Positions 22,011 to 32,807 are shown, counted from the first letter of the stretch. The stretch is DNA of 64,000 bases from Agrypnia vestita (GCA_016648135.1 JADDOH010008069.1:88058-152057); one strand, 5' to 3'. Notes: generated by a model not told the origin, from the letters alone. Translations and numbers: made by a program.

Positions 22011-22156
22011 GGGGCCGGTTGTTTCAATTTGGATTAAAGTAAACGTTCGTTTAAAGCATAGATTTTTGCGTTCTCCATCAATCATACGATCCGTTTTCGT
22101 AAATATCTATGCTTTAAACGAACGTTTACTTTAATCCAACTTGAAACAACCGGCCC
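22011..22156. mobile_element. Palindromic MITE H, copy 1 (TA target)
   Basis: The 146-bp element has inverted arms of about 60 bp starting GGGGCCGGTTGTTTCAATTT and ending AACTTGAAACAACCGGCCC. The inner arms carry AAGCATAGATTTTTGCG against its near complement. TA dinucleotides flank both sides (22009-22010 and 22157-22158), consistent with Tc1/mariner-type insertion. A second copy is at 55031-55171. Confidence 0.85.
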
Positions 22157-22589
22157 TAGCTCTATTACACCCCTTATGTACCTTTAAAAAAGGCAAACGA
22201 AGTTGATTATTTACATATATTATTTTACTTCCACTATTGAATTTGTATTATATAATAGATATATACTGTTTTTATTATCCATATTTTGTATTTGTATCCT
22301 CAATTAATTGATTAATCTTATTGTTGTGTAGTATTTTGTTTTATATCTTTATTATTTTATTCTCAATATATTGTCAGCTGCTCATCTCGGCACAGGTTCT
22401 TCCTAGTGAGATGAGCGGCTCCATTTCTTGTATCATGTGTCAAGATGAAGATAAATATATGAATAAAGTTTACAGTATATCGTGGGTGTAAAAGTACAAT
22501 ACTGCGGAAGAACAACTTGTCAATATATTTAGGAGGGACGAAAAACCTCTCCATTTCGTCAATAAAAAATAATAAAAAAATTCAAATGC

Positions 22590-23200
22590 GGTTTTTTGTG
22601 ACGCGTACTATTTCATACTAGAGAGTAAACTTTTAGTTTCGTTTGCGTATATGCAAAATTAGTTGAGGCACATACGCGATATTGCGACCCCGTCCGGCTT
22701 TGCCCGGTACAGTTTAAACTCGTCATTTCTTCAAAGATATTTACTTTAATGATTTGGTGTAGAGGACGCATTCGATCTGCGGTAATGTTGAAGGTTAATA
22801 AGATGTTTAACTTGATAATGATTAATACTGACTTGGCCAAACTCGATGGAATGTTAACCATTATAATCATTTAATGAAATTTTATAGTGTCGTAAGTTAT
22901 CCTTAAAAGATAGATATATACTAGGTATCAATGACGTTTATATAGATAATTTAATTTTTTTGAATTTCTCACAGATTAGACAGCGTTTCCACGAGAGCGC
23001 TTTAGTGGAAAATTTTTCCCGACGAATACTTTTACGCAAATACAGTATGTGTGCGGTCTTGCTTGCTTCATTAGTGGGGATGCTTGATCGCGGTATACAC
23101 GCAGTCTATTGGTCAATTTCAATATTTCAATGCGCCAATCAATGCGGCCTGTACTGTTCAACTGAAAGCGTCAAAAACGTAATTTTATCATGATTGGCTC
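22590..23200. other. Mixed-composition DNA, unassigned
   Basis: The segments 22660-22760 and 22975-23190 are less AT-rich than their flanks. The second contains a 77-codon frame (22960-23193) preceded by an acceptor-like TTTCTCACAG, but no protein family is recognised. It might be an element of the kind starting CAGCGTTTCCAC, or an exon. Confidence 0.25.
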
Positions 23201-23431
23201 ATATTGCACTCACACTTACGATATTCAGTTAATAAATAAATATCATATCTATGTCTTCAACAGTCAGAAGAGCATGAAAGTGAAAAATAAAGCATTGGTG
23301 AACGAGAACCGATGAGTATAATGTTCTGTCCTCTCTGGATACTTCTTTGGATTTAAAATTGAGATTCGTTGATATTTTCAATAAAATTCTCTTCTATTCT
23401 GATGAAATCAGAATAACCGGATCACTTGAGT

Positions 23432-23675
23432 TTAGTACACTTGATAGCTCGTAAGCCCTCTAAACACCCAAGAAGACTTTCATACCTGCTTTACCATACA
23501 ATCAAAATCTCAATTAATAATGTCCCCCTACGATAAAGTCCAGTACTGTGTTCTTGAAAAATTTTAACATACTCAAAATATTCTGAATATAAAAAATCTA
23601 GTCTGAATAGGAGTTAAATTGAAAATGATTTTCAGGCGTATTCTAATTTATAATTCGGAAGAATGTCACACACAT
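23432..23675. repeat. Foldback modules B, C and D
   Basis: Module B is reversed (GATAGCTCGTAAGCCCTCTA, near 23439), followed by module C (GATAAAGTCCAGTACTGTGT near 23532) and module D (TTTTCAGGCGTATTCTAATT near 23630, then AATTCGGAAGAATGTCACAC). Module A follows 170 bases later. Confidence 0.7.
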
Positions 23676-23850
23676 AGAAGAATATTGCTTTTAAAAACTA
23701 ATCAAAAATGGAAATTTTTGATTAGAGTTTTTAAAATTTTTGATTGAAAAAGCGGTATCTTCATTGGTTTACGGGTATGACAAACTTCATCCACAGATGG
23801 CGGTAGTAAACGACAATTCACATATGCCACAAATTGTGCAAACTTGACAT

Positions 23851-24065
23851 ATACAGGTTTATTTGGAAAACACTAATAACCTCACAGGACTATATTCCTG
23901 CCTTGATTATGAGTCAAAAATGTTCAAGCAACTTTGACCTAATATCAATAGTTATGGAGATATGCGACATCAAAGTTTGCGTTTTTTCAATATTTCTGAC
24001 TTTTTATGAAACGTTGAAAAATACAGGAGTCAATATTTTTCACATTAGTATAGTAAAAGTAGACA
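23851..24065 (+). repeat. Foldback module A, single arm
   Basis: ATACAGGTTTATTTGGAAAA, TATTCCTGCCTTGATTATGA, CAATAGTTATGGAGATATGC and TTTTTTCAATATTTCTGAC match the plus arm of the family. The opposite arm is missing. Confidence 0.8.
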
Positions 24066-24291
24066 TTTAAATAATTTACAAGCCTTAGAAATTAAGAAAA
24101 AGATAAATAATAATACATGTATTATAAATAACCAAAAAATCTTACAGTCCTATGTATTGAATATGGTCCCTTTTACCCTATCACCTGTTTCTTTCGTACC
24201 CCCCACTATTTACCCCCATTCGGATACTTGACACAGAGGTATGATTGTTCACAATTTGTAAAGTTAAATTACTATATATATATAAAGTATG

Positions 24292-24338
24292 GGTACCCTG
24301 ATGAAGGAACGTTGTTTCCGAAACCGGTTGGTTTTACC
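24292..24338 (+). ncRNA. Hammerhead-ribozyme-like motif
   Basis: GGTACC (stem I) is followed by CTGATGA (24298-24304), AGGAACGTTGTTTCC, GAA (24320-24322), AC-CG-GT, T and GGTTTTACC. Stem I has C-G, C-G and A-U next to the core, stem II four clear pairs (GGAA with TTCC), and stem III two pairs. The cleavage triplet would be GUU. As in the other copies, an extra A precedes stem II. The flanks are AT-rich; the host element is not recognisable. Confidence 0.5.
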
Positions 24339-24339
24339 A

Positions 24340-25595
24340 AAAATTAAGTGGTTATAAACTGTGTTAATTCGTTTAATTATATTCATAATGAATAACTACA
24401 AAGTAATAGCAAAATAAAATAATAAAAATAATATGTTTAGACCAATTTTATATTGAACTGCACTGTTTATTTCCTTTATTTAATAAATAAATAACATGAT
24501 TTTCTATGTTCCACGCTTTTTCTTTCCAACGGGACTGCGTGTTCAATATTCTTTCAGCATTACCTATTTTCCAATTAAAAAATGAGGACCTCTAACAAAC
24601 GTATTTTCCATTATTATTCTAAAAGATAGTAAATTCCACCATAGCAATGTGAATTGTAAAAGCTAGGAAGACCTAGGAACAAATACCTCTAAAATATTTT
24701 CCAGAGGTATAGTTCCGTTAACACCATCAACAGAGTGAAGCCGGCGTTTTAATTGAATTGTTCTGCCGGGAGAGCATATTTACTGCATCCGTTCAATACC
24801 AGCCCGCCTTTCCAATAAAAAAAATGAGCAAGGCTCTCTCGATAATATAAATACCATTGTTGAAATATAATTTTTTTTTTTAATTAATTTTTATTGAATA
24901 ATATTAAATATGTTTAACTTAAAAAAAATAACACTGTACCTATTCTATTAAATATTACGTACATAATACGTACTCAACAATTTTGAATTTTAAATATTTA
25001 AGTTTTAACAAATTAATTTGAATAAGGGTTGAAAAACACACAGAAAATAAAATATTATAAAAAAACAGTGTTTTCTAAATCATAAATTTTAAGTTAATAA
25101 ACTAACAGATTTTGGAATAATTTAATGATGAAAATAATGAAAAAAAAAGACATCTCATGAGGCCATTCATTCATAAAAGGCCCACAAAGTGGAGCAATTT
25201 TCTTCATTTTTAAAACATCGAAGGTTTAGTAATTTATTAATCAATTATATAATTTTATATGTGTCATTTTAACAAAATATTCATTTAAAATATATGTAAC
25301 CCGATGAGAAAATTTTAAAATGATATAATTCTATACAAAAATGTGATAGAAAACGCCAGAGGAGAAAAAATTGTGAAATTTGCTCCCTGCCGGACGATCG
25401 CCTTAATAAAAACTGTGAAAGCAGTATTTGATTACCATACGAAAATGCACCCTTTGAATACGATTAAATTCAAAATTTCGAAAGATAAAAAAAATTACAC
25501 CCTAATGGACAGATCACCGTCTTCCATATCGTTTTGTTTTCTATTCAATGATCTTGCATTTGTCTTATTTGCATTAAGTTAAGGACCATATGCTT
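24340..25595. other. AT-rich unassigned DNA
   Basis: I see no gene or known element. 24520-24830 is less AT-rich and may be unique sequence. A 79-codon plus-strand frame (25343-25582) ends beside an RT fragment and resembles nothing I know. Confidence 0.4.
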
Positions 25596-25599
25596 CGTG

Positions 25600-25800
25600 T
25601 GCATTAACCACTCGTGTCAGTAGTAGGTACTGGACTCCATCCACGGAGTCCTTTAAAATCACATTATCGTCCGCGTAACGAAGGTTATTTAATTATACCC
25701 ACTTAATCCAAGCATTCTTCTGCTTCGTATAGAGCTTCCGCAAATATTTTTCCTACACAGGAGTTTAATAATACAATCCTGCCTTACTCCTCTCCTTATT
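25600..25800 (-). mobile_element. Non-LTR reverse transcriptase palm fragment (YADD)
   Basis: On the minus strand a GVRQDCII stretch near 25790 leads, with frame changes, to an EALYEAEE-like stretch (near 25730) and then NLRYADDNVILKDSVDGVQY around 25640-25690. These are the conserved palm motifs GVRQG and the catalytic YADD box of a reverse transcriptase. The codons for YADD lie at 25666-25677. Stops and frameshifts interrupt it. It is followed on the same strand, further left in the window, by unrelated DNA, so only about 200 bp survive here. Confidence 0.7.
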
Positions 25801-25914
25801 AATTTTTTTTTTACTTCTTTGGTTTATTTGGTTTTCTACTTTACTGATGCTTTTTAAAAATATACGAGTAATATAAATTGCCAATACATGTTTCGTAATA
25901 TTCGTCTTCTTCTT

Positions 25915-26135
25915 TTATAAGAACTGTCGATCAATGGTACAGAAAACTACGTCTTCTGGGATGTATGCTGGCCAGCTATCCCTTCATCTTTTCGGTGGAC
26001 TCCCGGTAGGCGTCGCCCGGAGGGGATTTCATTCGCTGCTTTATGCACGAGTCTGTCACTCTCTATTTTGGCTACGTGATCCCTCCAGAATCTCCTTCTG
26101 GATCTACCCCATATGCCCATATAAAGAACATAATG
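25915..26135 (-). mobile_element. Non-LTR retrotransposon C-terminal remnant
   Basis: Minus-strand frames give DHVAKIESDRLVHKAANEI (near 26050) and SGRRLPGVHRK near 26010. This fits the tail pattern W-DHVAKI-SDRL, P-GRRP-GRPP-RW of insect endonuclease/RT proteins. The reading frame is broken. It lies about 115 bp from the YADD fragment at 25600-25800 and may be the same insertion. Confidence 0.5.
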
Positions 26136-26149
26136 TTAAAGTAATACAC

Positions 26150-27090
26150 TGAGTCTGCAAAAAAAAAATCTCAATGTTTAACAATATATTTTATATTTTT
26201 CGGAATTATGTAAAATTATATTATAAAATAGCAATAGCGTATTTAGTTGTACGTACGGTGAATACACATGGTTTATTTTAAGTTTAAGTTAATTAAGAAT
26301 AATAATGAATGAATATTTTATTCTAAAACAATATCTAAATTTGAGAAATGAAAATTTCTTGTCATTCGTAGACGCGTTTAATCATTTTGAAATCAAATAT
26401 TGCACATCTTTTCATTTACAAAAAAAAACATTGTGCAGTAGAAGAATATCTGTTTACACTGCAGTTATCAGTAAGTTATTTGAGTATTGGTGAATCTTAT
26501 CCGTATTTATGTTGCAGCATTTCTGATCGAATCGGAGTTTCTTTAAAAATATTATATACCAGACCGCTGTCTTCGATGTAAAGAGAAGTGGAAGTATTTT
26601 CTTTTAAATTTTAGACTTGCCAACATTGTAAAACCACATGAATCACCCGCAAAGGGAGTAAGGAGAAGACCTAACTGATGATATTACTGATGCCACTCCC
26701 CCTCGTTAAACTGTTTGTATTGATTTATTATAAGACGTTCGGTGGAAATTTTTTACTGTCTGTACTTAAATAATAAAATACATTTGTAATAATACATGTG
26801 TAATAATGTAACAACATTGTTTTACAAATGTGTACGCGAGTTAATCGTCAACAATTTGAAAAAAACTTCAATAAACACACCATTTTTTCCTAATAATAAA
26901 TAATTATTCTTCGTCGATATATTTCAATTGTCCTCACAATGATACAGCCATGGGATTAACGACATAGCTACGCCAAAGCAGTAAATATATAGGTCTTTTC
27001 ATATAGGCTTGCAATTGAGTTAGTGTGGGTATAGTGGGTAATACGCGCATTGTCTCGTTTTGTCAAGTTTACGGATACTCCTCTGTCGTA
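26150..27090. other. AT-rich unassigned DNA
   Basis: I see no recognisable gene or element. Short open frames near 26305-26581 have no motifs. Confidence 0.45.
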
Positions 27091-27094
27091 TCCG

Positions 27095-27175
27095 TATAAC
27101 TTTGATATTGCATTACTCCGTAGGTCATGGTTACTTGAACATTTTCGACTCATTATCAAGGGAAAACTCTACCTG
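27095..27175 (-). repeat. Foldback module A fragment
   Basis: ATAACTTTGATATTGCATTA and GGTCATGGTTACTTGAACAT, then TTTTCGACTCATTATCAAGG, match the minus arm of the family. Both ends are cut off. Confidence 0.65.
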
Positions 27176-27204
27176 TAAAACTTCTGCTACTGGCTATGAG
27201 ACAC

Positions 27205-27655
27205 CCTGTATATACATGTGTCCGGTGAGCGGTGTCGGAGCCTTTAATAGCATAAAATATGATAAATTTAATCGACAAAACACTACGTGTTATTTTTCGT
27301 GTTATATAGCCAATAAATTTTAAAAAGCATGTATTTTTTTGTAAATTTTTTTCAATTATTTTTGGTATCTTTTTTTAAATATTGGTGAAATACATAACGT
27401 ACTATTGATCCTTAATGTTTTGTCTTTCAATGAGACCTCCTTGATATTTATAGGACCTCTACATGGGTAGAGGTCCTATAAATATAGGTAGTAAATTGAT
27501 ACACGCCCCGATGCTTGGGCAACATAAAAATTGAAATGGTTGCCATTTCATTATGGCTGGAGAAAAATTACATATAGGGGGTGTTTTCAATAAAATTGAT
27601 CATATTTTGTGCTATTAAAGGCTCCGACACCGGTCACCGGATACTTTGTATATAT
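27205..27655. mobile_element. Inverted-repeat element with 75-bp termini
   Basis: The left end (GTCCGGTGAGCGGTGTCGGA, then GCCTTTAATAGCATAAAATA) and the right end (TGTGCTATTAAAGGCTCCGA, then CACCGGTCACCGGATAC) are inverted copies over about 75 bp. The interior is AT-rich and contains a perfect small hairpin (27444-27485). It has no coding capacity, so it is a MITE-like element. It directly abuts the next element at 27656. Confidence 0.7.
27444..27485. repeat. Perfect 19-bp hairpin with 4-base loop
   Basis: The arms are 27444-27462 (ATATTTATAGGACCTCTAC) and 27467-27485, exact complements with loop ATGG. It lies inside the inverted-repeat element at 27205-27655. Confidence 0.9.
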
Positions 27656-28126
27656 CAGTAGCGTGCACTGGGTATAAATTTAGTGATCGAGTATACACCT
27701 ATATTCAAATATATATATATACGCATATACCTATAAGGGTATATATAAGTGCGCGCAGTTTTCACCTGGCGTAAGGCCTAACGAAGAAACACGCTATTCC
27801 ATAAAAAATTTACTTGTCTATTACAAAAAACTCCCAGACATAGAGATAAGTAAAAATACACGGAACAAATTTGACATGAAGATAGGTATACAAACGTCGG
27901 AAATAAAACTTCTACCTGTAGAACGAATTACGGCTAGAATTAGAAATCGGAAAAAAACAGACACGTCACGTTAAACAGAAATTTACTTCTAGCCGTAGGG
28001 CGAATTACGGCTAAAATTTTAAATCAACTTTTTCTTAAGATAAGGATTACTTAATTAATATACTAATTGCATACTAATTTTTACTAATTGCACAGCTTTT
28101 TTGCTTGTATGCGCTGCACGCCACTG
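27656..28126. mobile_element. hAT-like MITE
   Basis: The termini CAGTAGCGTGCACTGGGTAT and the complement of GCGCTGCACGCCACTG share CAGTRGCGTGCA. The flanking eight bases are GTATATAT and GCATACAT (6 of 8 identical), consistent with an 8-bp target duplication as made by hAT transposons. Inside, ACGAATTACGGCTAGAATT near 27922 is repeated as GCGAATTACGGCTAAAATT near 28000. No transposase frame is present. Confidence 0.6.
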
Positions 28127-28214
28127 GCATACATACATGATTATGAATAATTTATAATCCCCCATTTAAAAAAATGTGTAATCGTTATTAAAAAAACTGT
28201 TAAAACATTACACT

Positions 28215-28610
28215 TGTATTGCCGCGTCACCCGTCGCGTCCTTTACCTCTTGGGGTATTACGTAATCGCCGTTATTTTGTTTTTACGCCCGCCAGTCTGC
28301 ACCGCACATAATAAACATTGTACATTGGGCCTAGAAACGTTATAAATACAGTTTTCTGCCACAAGTTTTTCTAGCTCGGCGCCCCGACGCGACGCCCGCG
28401 CTCGTTGGAGTACGTCTAATCCCATAATAGAGTTGCATGCATGTGTGTCATACCGTGTCCATTGTGAACCATTCAATGCACATTGCTTTTTTGTTCTTCG
28501 ACCTTGCGACCGAGCTGGCTGGTCTCTGATCGTGCGGCGCGATCTCGTTGCTGATTTGACCATTAGCGTAATGCTCTCCTGGCAGTCGCTACTTGAATTT
28601 ACCTTCATGA
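28215..28610. other. GC-rich island with an open minus-strand frame
   Basis: CpG-rich sequence (GCTCGGCGCCCCGACGCGAC; GTGCGGCGCGATCTCG) contrasts with the AT-rich flanks. A plus-strand TATAAATA lies at about 28339. The minus strand has a 116-codon open frame (28258-28608) with many Arg, Ser and Gln and no motif that I recognise. Promoter or 5' exon is one reading; a chance frame in GC-rich DNA is equally likely. Confidence 0.3.
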
Positions 28611-28849
28611 TTTTATCTCATTTTGCCACCGTATTGTAAATCTTTATATATTTTTGTTATGTCTTACGAATACTTTATTTATTTGTTTAAGAGGTTACAC
28701 ACTGAGAATTATAAAGGAGCAAGACCCATCTTCTTCTTCTTCTCGTGCCCCATGCGTTCAATGAACCTTAGCTATCATTATTTTATGTACCTACTGCAGC
28801 TCTGAATAAGTCAAATTAATAAATTTAAATGCTTACTTACCATCAAGCC

Positions 28850-28995
28850 GTTTATCCGTAGGGGTAGGCAGAGAAATGGCGCCATCAACACTTGCATTGT
28901 ACATCTTTCTTCTCATTATTTCCTCATTCATTCGCTCAACATGCCCAAACCATCCGAGCGATCATTTTTTAATTCTATTAATTATGCTAAGATCA
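28850..28995 (-). mobile_element. Non-LTR retrotransposon C-terminal fragment
   Basis: On the minus strand, WFGHVERMNEEIMRRKMYNA is followed by SVDGA and, after the break, a short unrelated tail. This is the FGHVERM ... Y-A-V-G motif region of RTE/jockey-like polyproteins. The GRPR motif expected next is missing, so the copy ends or is broken near 28850. Confidence 0.7.
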
Positions 28996-29039
28996 GCTTC
29001 ACATTCATTCCTAATATCTGCATTATTTTTTTAAAATTA

Positions 29040-29880
29040 TATTTATTAGAGATACTAACAGGATAATAGGTACGTTATACTCTAATAATAAAACATTATA
29101 TGTATAAGAAGACTATGCCCATTATCCCAATTACAAGTGTCTTCGGCACGCTCTAGCAACATGTATTTTTGCATTTAAGTGTATTTTACATTTACATTTA
29201 TGTGTATTGTATATTTAGTGTTTGAATATAGTGCGATTAGTATTTAATAAATAATGGATCTACAGGTTCAGGTCATCGTCTAGAAAATGGATGTTGTATA
29301 TGAGTGAGTTTTTGAACGAAGATAAGGTGTCTGCAAGAATATCAACATCAATATTAGGGTCAGCACCAGCACAATACAACCTTTGATGGGAGAAGAGTAA
29401 CCAACATTATTAGTGTACTGACTTATTCTAAAGAGCTCTGGATTCTTATACGGGGTTTAACATGCAAATTTATGTCAGATAGAGAAAGAGAATCAATAGC
29501 TCCTCTGAGAATCTTGTGTAGCACAACGAAATCGGCTTTTTTCCGTCGGGACTCAAGTTTGTGCATCTTGAAAAAGACAAGTCGATCTTCGTAGCTGTGA
29601 AGGTTATTATGTTGACAGTTTTGTATGACAAAATACGTAGAAAATTTTTCTGCACTCTGTCATTTCTCGTAATATATGTTGTGTAATAAGGTGATCATAT
29701 AACTGACGAATATTCCAATACACTTCGTAGTAGTGATGTATAGAGAATTTTTAGACTTTGAGGGTTTTTAAAGTCGCGAGTAATTCTGGTGATAAATCCC
29801 AACACAGTAGGTATATGCTTTGTTTGTGATATTATCAAAGTAGTTTCTAAAAGTGAGCTTAGAATCTAGCTTGACGCCTT
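29040..29880 (-). mobile_element. Jockey/I-like non-LTR retrotransposon, RT C-terminus and 3' UTR
   Basis: Reading the minus strand from 29880: GVKLDSKLTFRNYFDNITNK, then AYTYCVGIYHQNYSR, KPSKSKNSLYITTT, and at 29655-29465 NLHSYEDRLVFFKMHKLESR followed by RGAIDSLSLSDINLHVKP. This is the region after the RT palm (DLGV-FDSKLTF, then HSYEDRL) with frameshifts. The 3' UTR to about 29090 shares sequence with the copy at 16245-16800, showing one family. Confidence 0.8.
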
Positions 29881-29884
29881 TACT

Positions 29885-30003
29885 CTATCATAAATGGATG
29901 GGCCACACATACGCCTGAGGGATATCATCTCCACTGCATTCAATCTACTTTCGTTCCTCTTCTGCCAGCTCCAGGCTTCACTTCCATACATCAGTGTTGG
30001 TAC
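29885..30003 (-). mobile_element. Non-LTR RT fragment of a second family
   Basis: The minus strand reads VPTLMYGSEAWSWQKRNESR, then LNAVEMISLRRMCGPSIYDR in one open frame. LMYGSE-W, then NAVEM-SLR-MCG is the signature of the region after the RT thumb in another endonuclease/RT family, also represented at 3005-3345. It is sandwiched between two unrelated non-LTR pieces. Confidence 0.8.
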
Positions 30004-30027
30004 TTGTTGGTTTTTGTATGATTGTCT

Positions 30028-30455
30028 TTATAAATACATCTTTAGTTGGTTTTTGAATTGTGGTAAGCGGCCTGTTTGTCTCAGTTTATTTGGTAGTTTA
30101 TTCCATAACTTTGGTCCAGCCTCCACGAAAGCATGGTCACCAAAGATAGTTTCGTGGGTGCGATTTACTTCAACTAACCTTCTTGTGTTGGATGTTGATG
30201 CCAAGCGAAGTATTAGTTTTCTATTATTTGCTGAAAATGGAATGCAGAAGTCGGTAAGATATTGAGGGGCCATGTTATGAATAGCCTTGAATATTGCGTT
30301 ATTGAATAACCAATATTCAATCCTCTTTGGACATTAGGCCGGTGAGGATTTTGAAGACGGTGTGAGATATGCCCAAACTTTGAAACACCGGCAATAAGTC
30401 TTGCGGCGGCATTAAATATGGATTGTGAGAAATGACGGATTGAGCCAGGACCGTA
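30028..30455 (-). mobile_element. CR1/L2-like non-LTR retrotransposon C-terminus
   Basis: On the minus strand, QSIFNAAARLIAGVSKFGHI near 30420 is followed, after two frameshifts, by an open frame from 30273 to 30028 reading MAPQYLTDFCIPFSANN, then TRRLVEVNRTHETIFGDHAF and VEAGPKLWNKLPNKLRQ. The motifs AARL, AP-YL-D, G-FAFVEAGPKLWN-LP-LR and FK--LK are typical of the extreme C-terminus of CR1/L2-type proteins. The plus-strand frame over the same bases is its antisense shadow. Confidence 0.8.
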
Positions 30456-30982
30456 ATTAGAAGAAGGCTGCTCCTGATACTTCGGATCTTTTTAAATACA
30501 CATTCATTATTTTATCTTTCTTATCTAAATGATTCCAGCCTGATCCAAGGCTATTAAATTAAACTAAAAATTAAAATATATTACATTTATTTAAGTCTAC
30601 CCAATATTGATTGTGGATTTCGCAGAATAAACCAAAATGTTTTTAACTTTTGTTAAATATTGATGGAAAAAAATTATAAAAATATTAATATTTCAAAACA
30701 TGACATTTCTGTATTGATGTTTATTAACGCGCTCGATCGACATTTCGCAAACATTGATAAACATTTCCCACGTTCGGCATTTGTTTTGTTTTTTAAAAAG
30801 GTTTATTCTGACGACATATCAATAACACTCGTTGCATATTAAATTGATGAATTTAAAAATTATTAAATCGTTTTTGACATTTTTGTTTTCACATTTTTCT
30901 CTATGGCAAAGTGAAATTAAATGAATCCATTCGATCACTTTGGGGCAGGGATCACGATTTCAAACAATTATTATTTGCACAA

Positions 30983-31233
30983 TTTGGTACAAAAACAAAG
31001 CAGCAATATCCAAAAAAAAAATGTTTTGAGTGAAGTAAGTCATCGAGAATAGAGACGTGGAAGTATTGAATTTAAGATTTTCTATTCATCCTTTCCAAAA
31101 ACATGTTTCCTATAAATTTAAAGGTTATATTTTCTATGAAATTTCGAATTCAGTACACTTTAAATTAGCAAACGTCGATTACTGCATTAATTTTTTTTTT
31201 AATATTGTTACCCTTGCTTTTATATCACTCATT
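30983..31233. mobile_element. TIR element E, short complete copy
   Basis: The left end AAAACAAAGCAGCAATATCC followed by A(10) and ATG, and the right end CTGCATTAATTTTTTTTTTA then ATATTGTTACCCTTGCTTTT, are inverted. The total is about 250 bp. Related ends occur at 3327/4130 and 19494/20704. It has no coding capacity. Confidence 0.65.
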
Positions 31234-31844
31234 TATAATAATACGCTACACTTGTCAAAAAATAATGCATGAATTTTTTATCAACAGTAAAAAAAATTAA
31301 CTATACTATTTGAATAGAATAACTCTATGCTACGGTAGCCAAAAAATGTATTCAATTACTTTTTTAAAAATTATTTATTTAATATTTATTATCTTTACCG
31401 ACTTACAATGAGTTATTTGAATTAGGTTAACATATTCATAATTTGTAAAAGAACGTAACAATTGTGCTTAGAAAGGGACTTCACTTACAATTTAATAAAA
31501 CCAAAGTAATGTAAATCAATATTAAAGAAATAGGATATGGTGTAAAAAATTAAATAAACTGTAGAATTAAGTTAAAAATTAAAAATATATTTTTATATAA
31601 AAAGGTACGTATTAAATGAAATATATTGTTGGAATTTAAGGGATTATTAAAAAATAAAAAATGAAATACAAAATTGGGATTTTTAATTTTTTTCTTGTAA
31701 GCATTTATTCGATTTTAATTGCTTTTGGTGAGATTCAAATTCCCATAACAGAACGGAACATAAATGGTCAATTGATTGACATTTGAAGTAAAAGAAGCGC
31801 GAGACTTGGTGTTACGTGGTGGTCTATGAAAACTGAGGATGTGA

Positions 31845-32189
31845 TCAAAGATTCTCACGGGAGTATCTTTGATCACATCCCTGTATCAGAAAGTGTCTCA
31901 AGTTGAAAATATAATCCGTGGAGACAATTCGTGCAATTACCTTAATACGTTTAATAATCCTTACCATAAATAAGCAAGCCGCAATGACATCTGCGAGCAA
32001 TTTGTCCGTTGCTCGCGGTTTGCTAGAGACGGCAGTTTTAATGTTGTGCACCGTACTCGGTGTCACATAATTAGTAGTACTTGCCAAAGTGGGGGAATCG
32101 GATTTCAAATCGTAAATGCTCAACAATCGTTTTATTTTTACACCGCCAGCGGCGAAACGTCTTCCACAAATTATCTCAAATAAGCTCAC
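31845..32189 (-). other. Open frame of 114 codons, unrecognised
   Basis: The minus-strand frame is less AT-rich than its flanks and contains CGRRFAAGGVKIKRLLSIYD near its start. A donor-like TATGGTAAGGAT lies inside it. I recognise no family. A short palindrome (GTGATCAAAGAT ... ATCTTTGATCAC, about 31840-31878) overlaps its 3' end. It may be an exon, a decayed element or chance. Confidence 0.2.
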
Positions 32190-32800
32190 GTACTACGCGA
32201 TAATAAATACCTAACATATTTTTTATACAATTTTGTAAAAAAAATACAAAATAATCGGTTTTCAGTTAAAGACACGGGTAGATTAATAATTTTCCCTTCT
32301 AAGAAACTAATCTTCTCGTTTTACCTTAAAAAAAACGCCGTAACCAGTTTTAAATTACGAAAAGTATTGTATGAAGTAGACACAAAATTAGAAATCAGCT
32401 AATGAAGTAGTGATTTTTTTTTCACCTAATATATAATTCATATAAAAACATCTAAAATATATTTTAGTCCATGTTTTCTTTTCATAATATTGTTTTACCT
32501 TAATATGTATGTTATAATATAAAAAAAATGTTTAATAGTATTTTTGTAGGTGAAAATACCTTGGAATAATATTTCAGGAGAAAAGTATAAAATATTTAAA
32601 TGATATTACTTTAAAATGATGTAAAATTTGCAAAAGGTACATATAATGTTCGATCAAATACATGTTTATTTTATAATTAATTAGCAAGAAGTATATTTAA
32701 GAGATGAATTAAATATTTTCGTATATATATACGAAAATATATATACGTATACATATAAATATATTAGTCTGGAGATAATTTATCTGTTAATCTAATCGTA
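32190..32800. other. AT-rich unassigned DNA
   Basis: I see nothing recognisable except alternating AT palindromes near 32715-32760 (CGTATATATATACG). Confidence 0.5.
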
Positions 32801-32807
32801 AATATAT

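Noticed and set aside
23401..23425. CTGATGA at 23399-23405 as a hammerhead core
   Set aside because: It is followed by AATCAGAATAACCGG, which forms no stem II, and lacks GAAA; it is a short local hairpin (TTCTGATGAAATCAGAA).
28258..28608. 116-codon minus-strand reading frame
   Set aside because: GC-rich segment with no recognisable motif; not reported as a gene, only as part of the island.
29894..30265. 123-codon plus-strand reading frame
   Set aside because: It is the antisense shadow of two non-LTR C-termini on the minus strand, which carry recognisable motifs.
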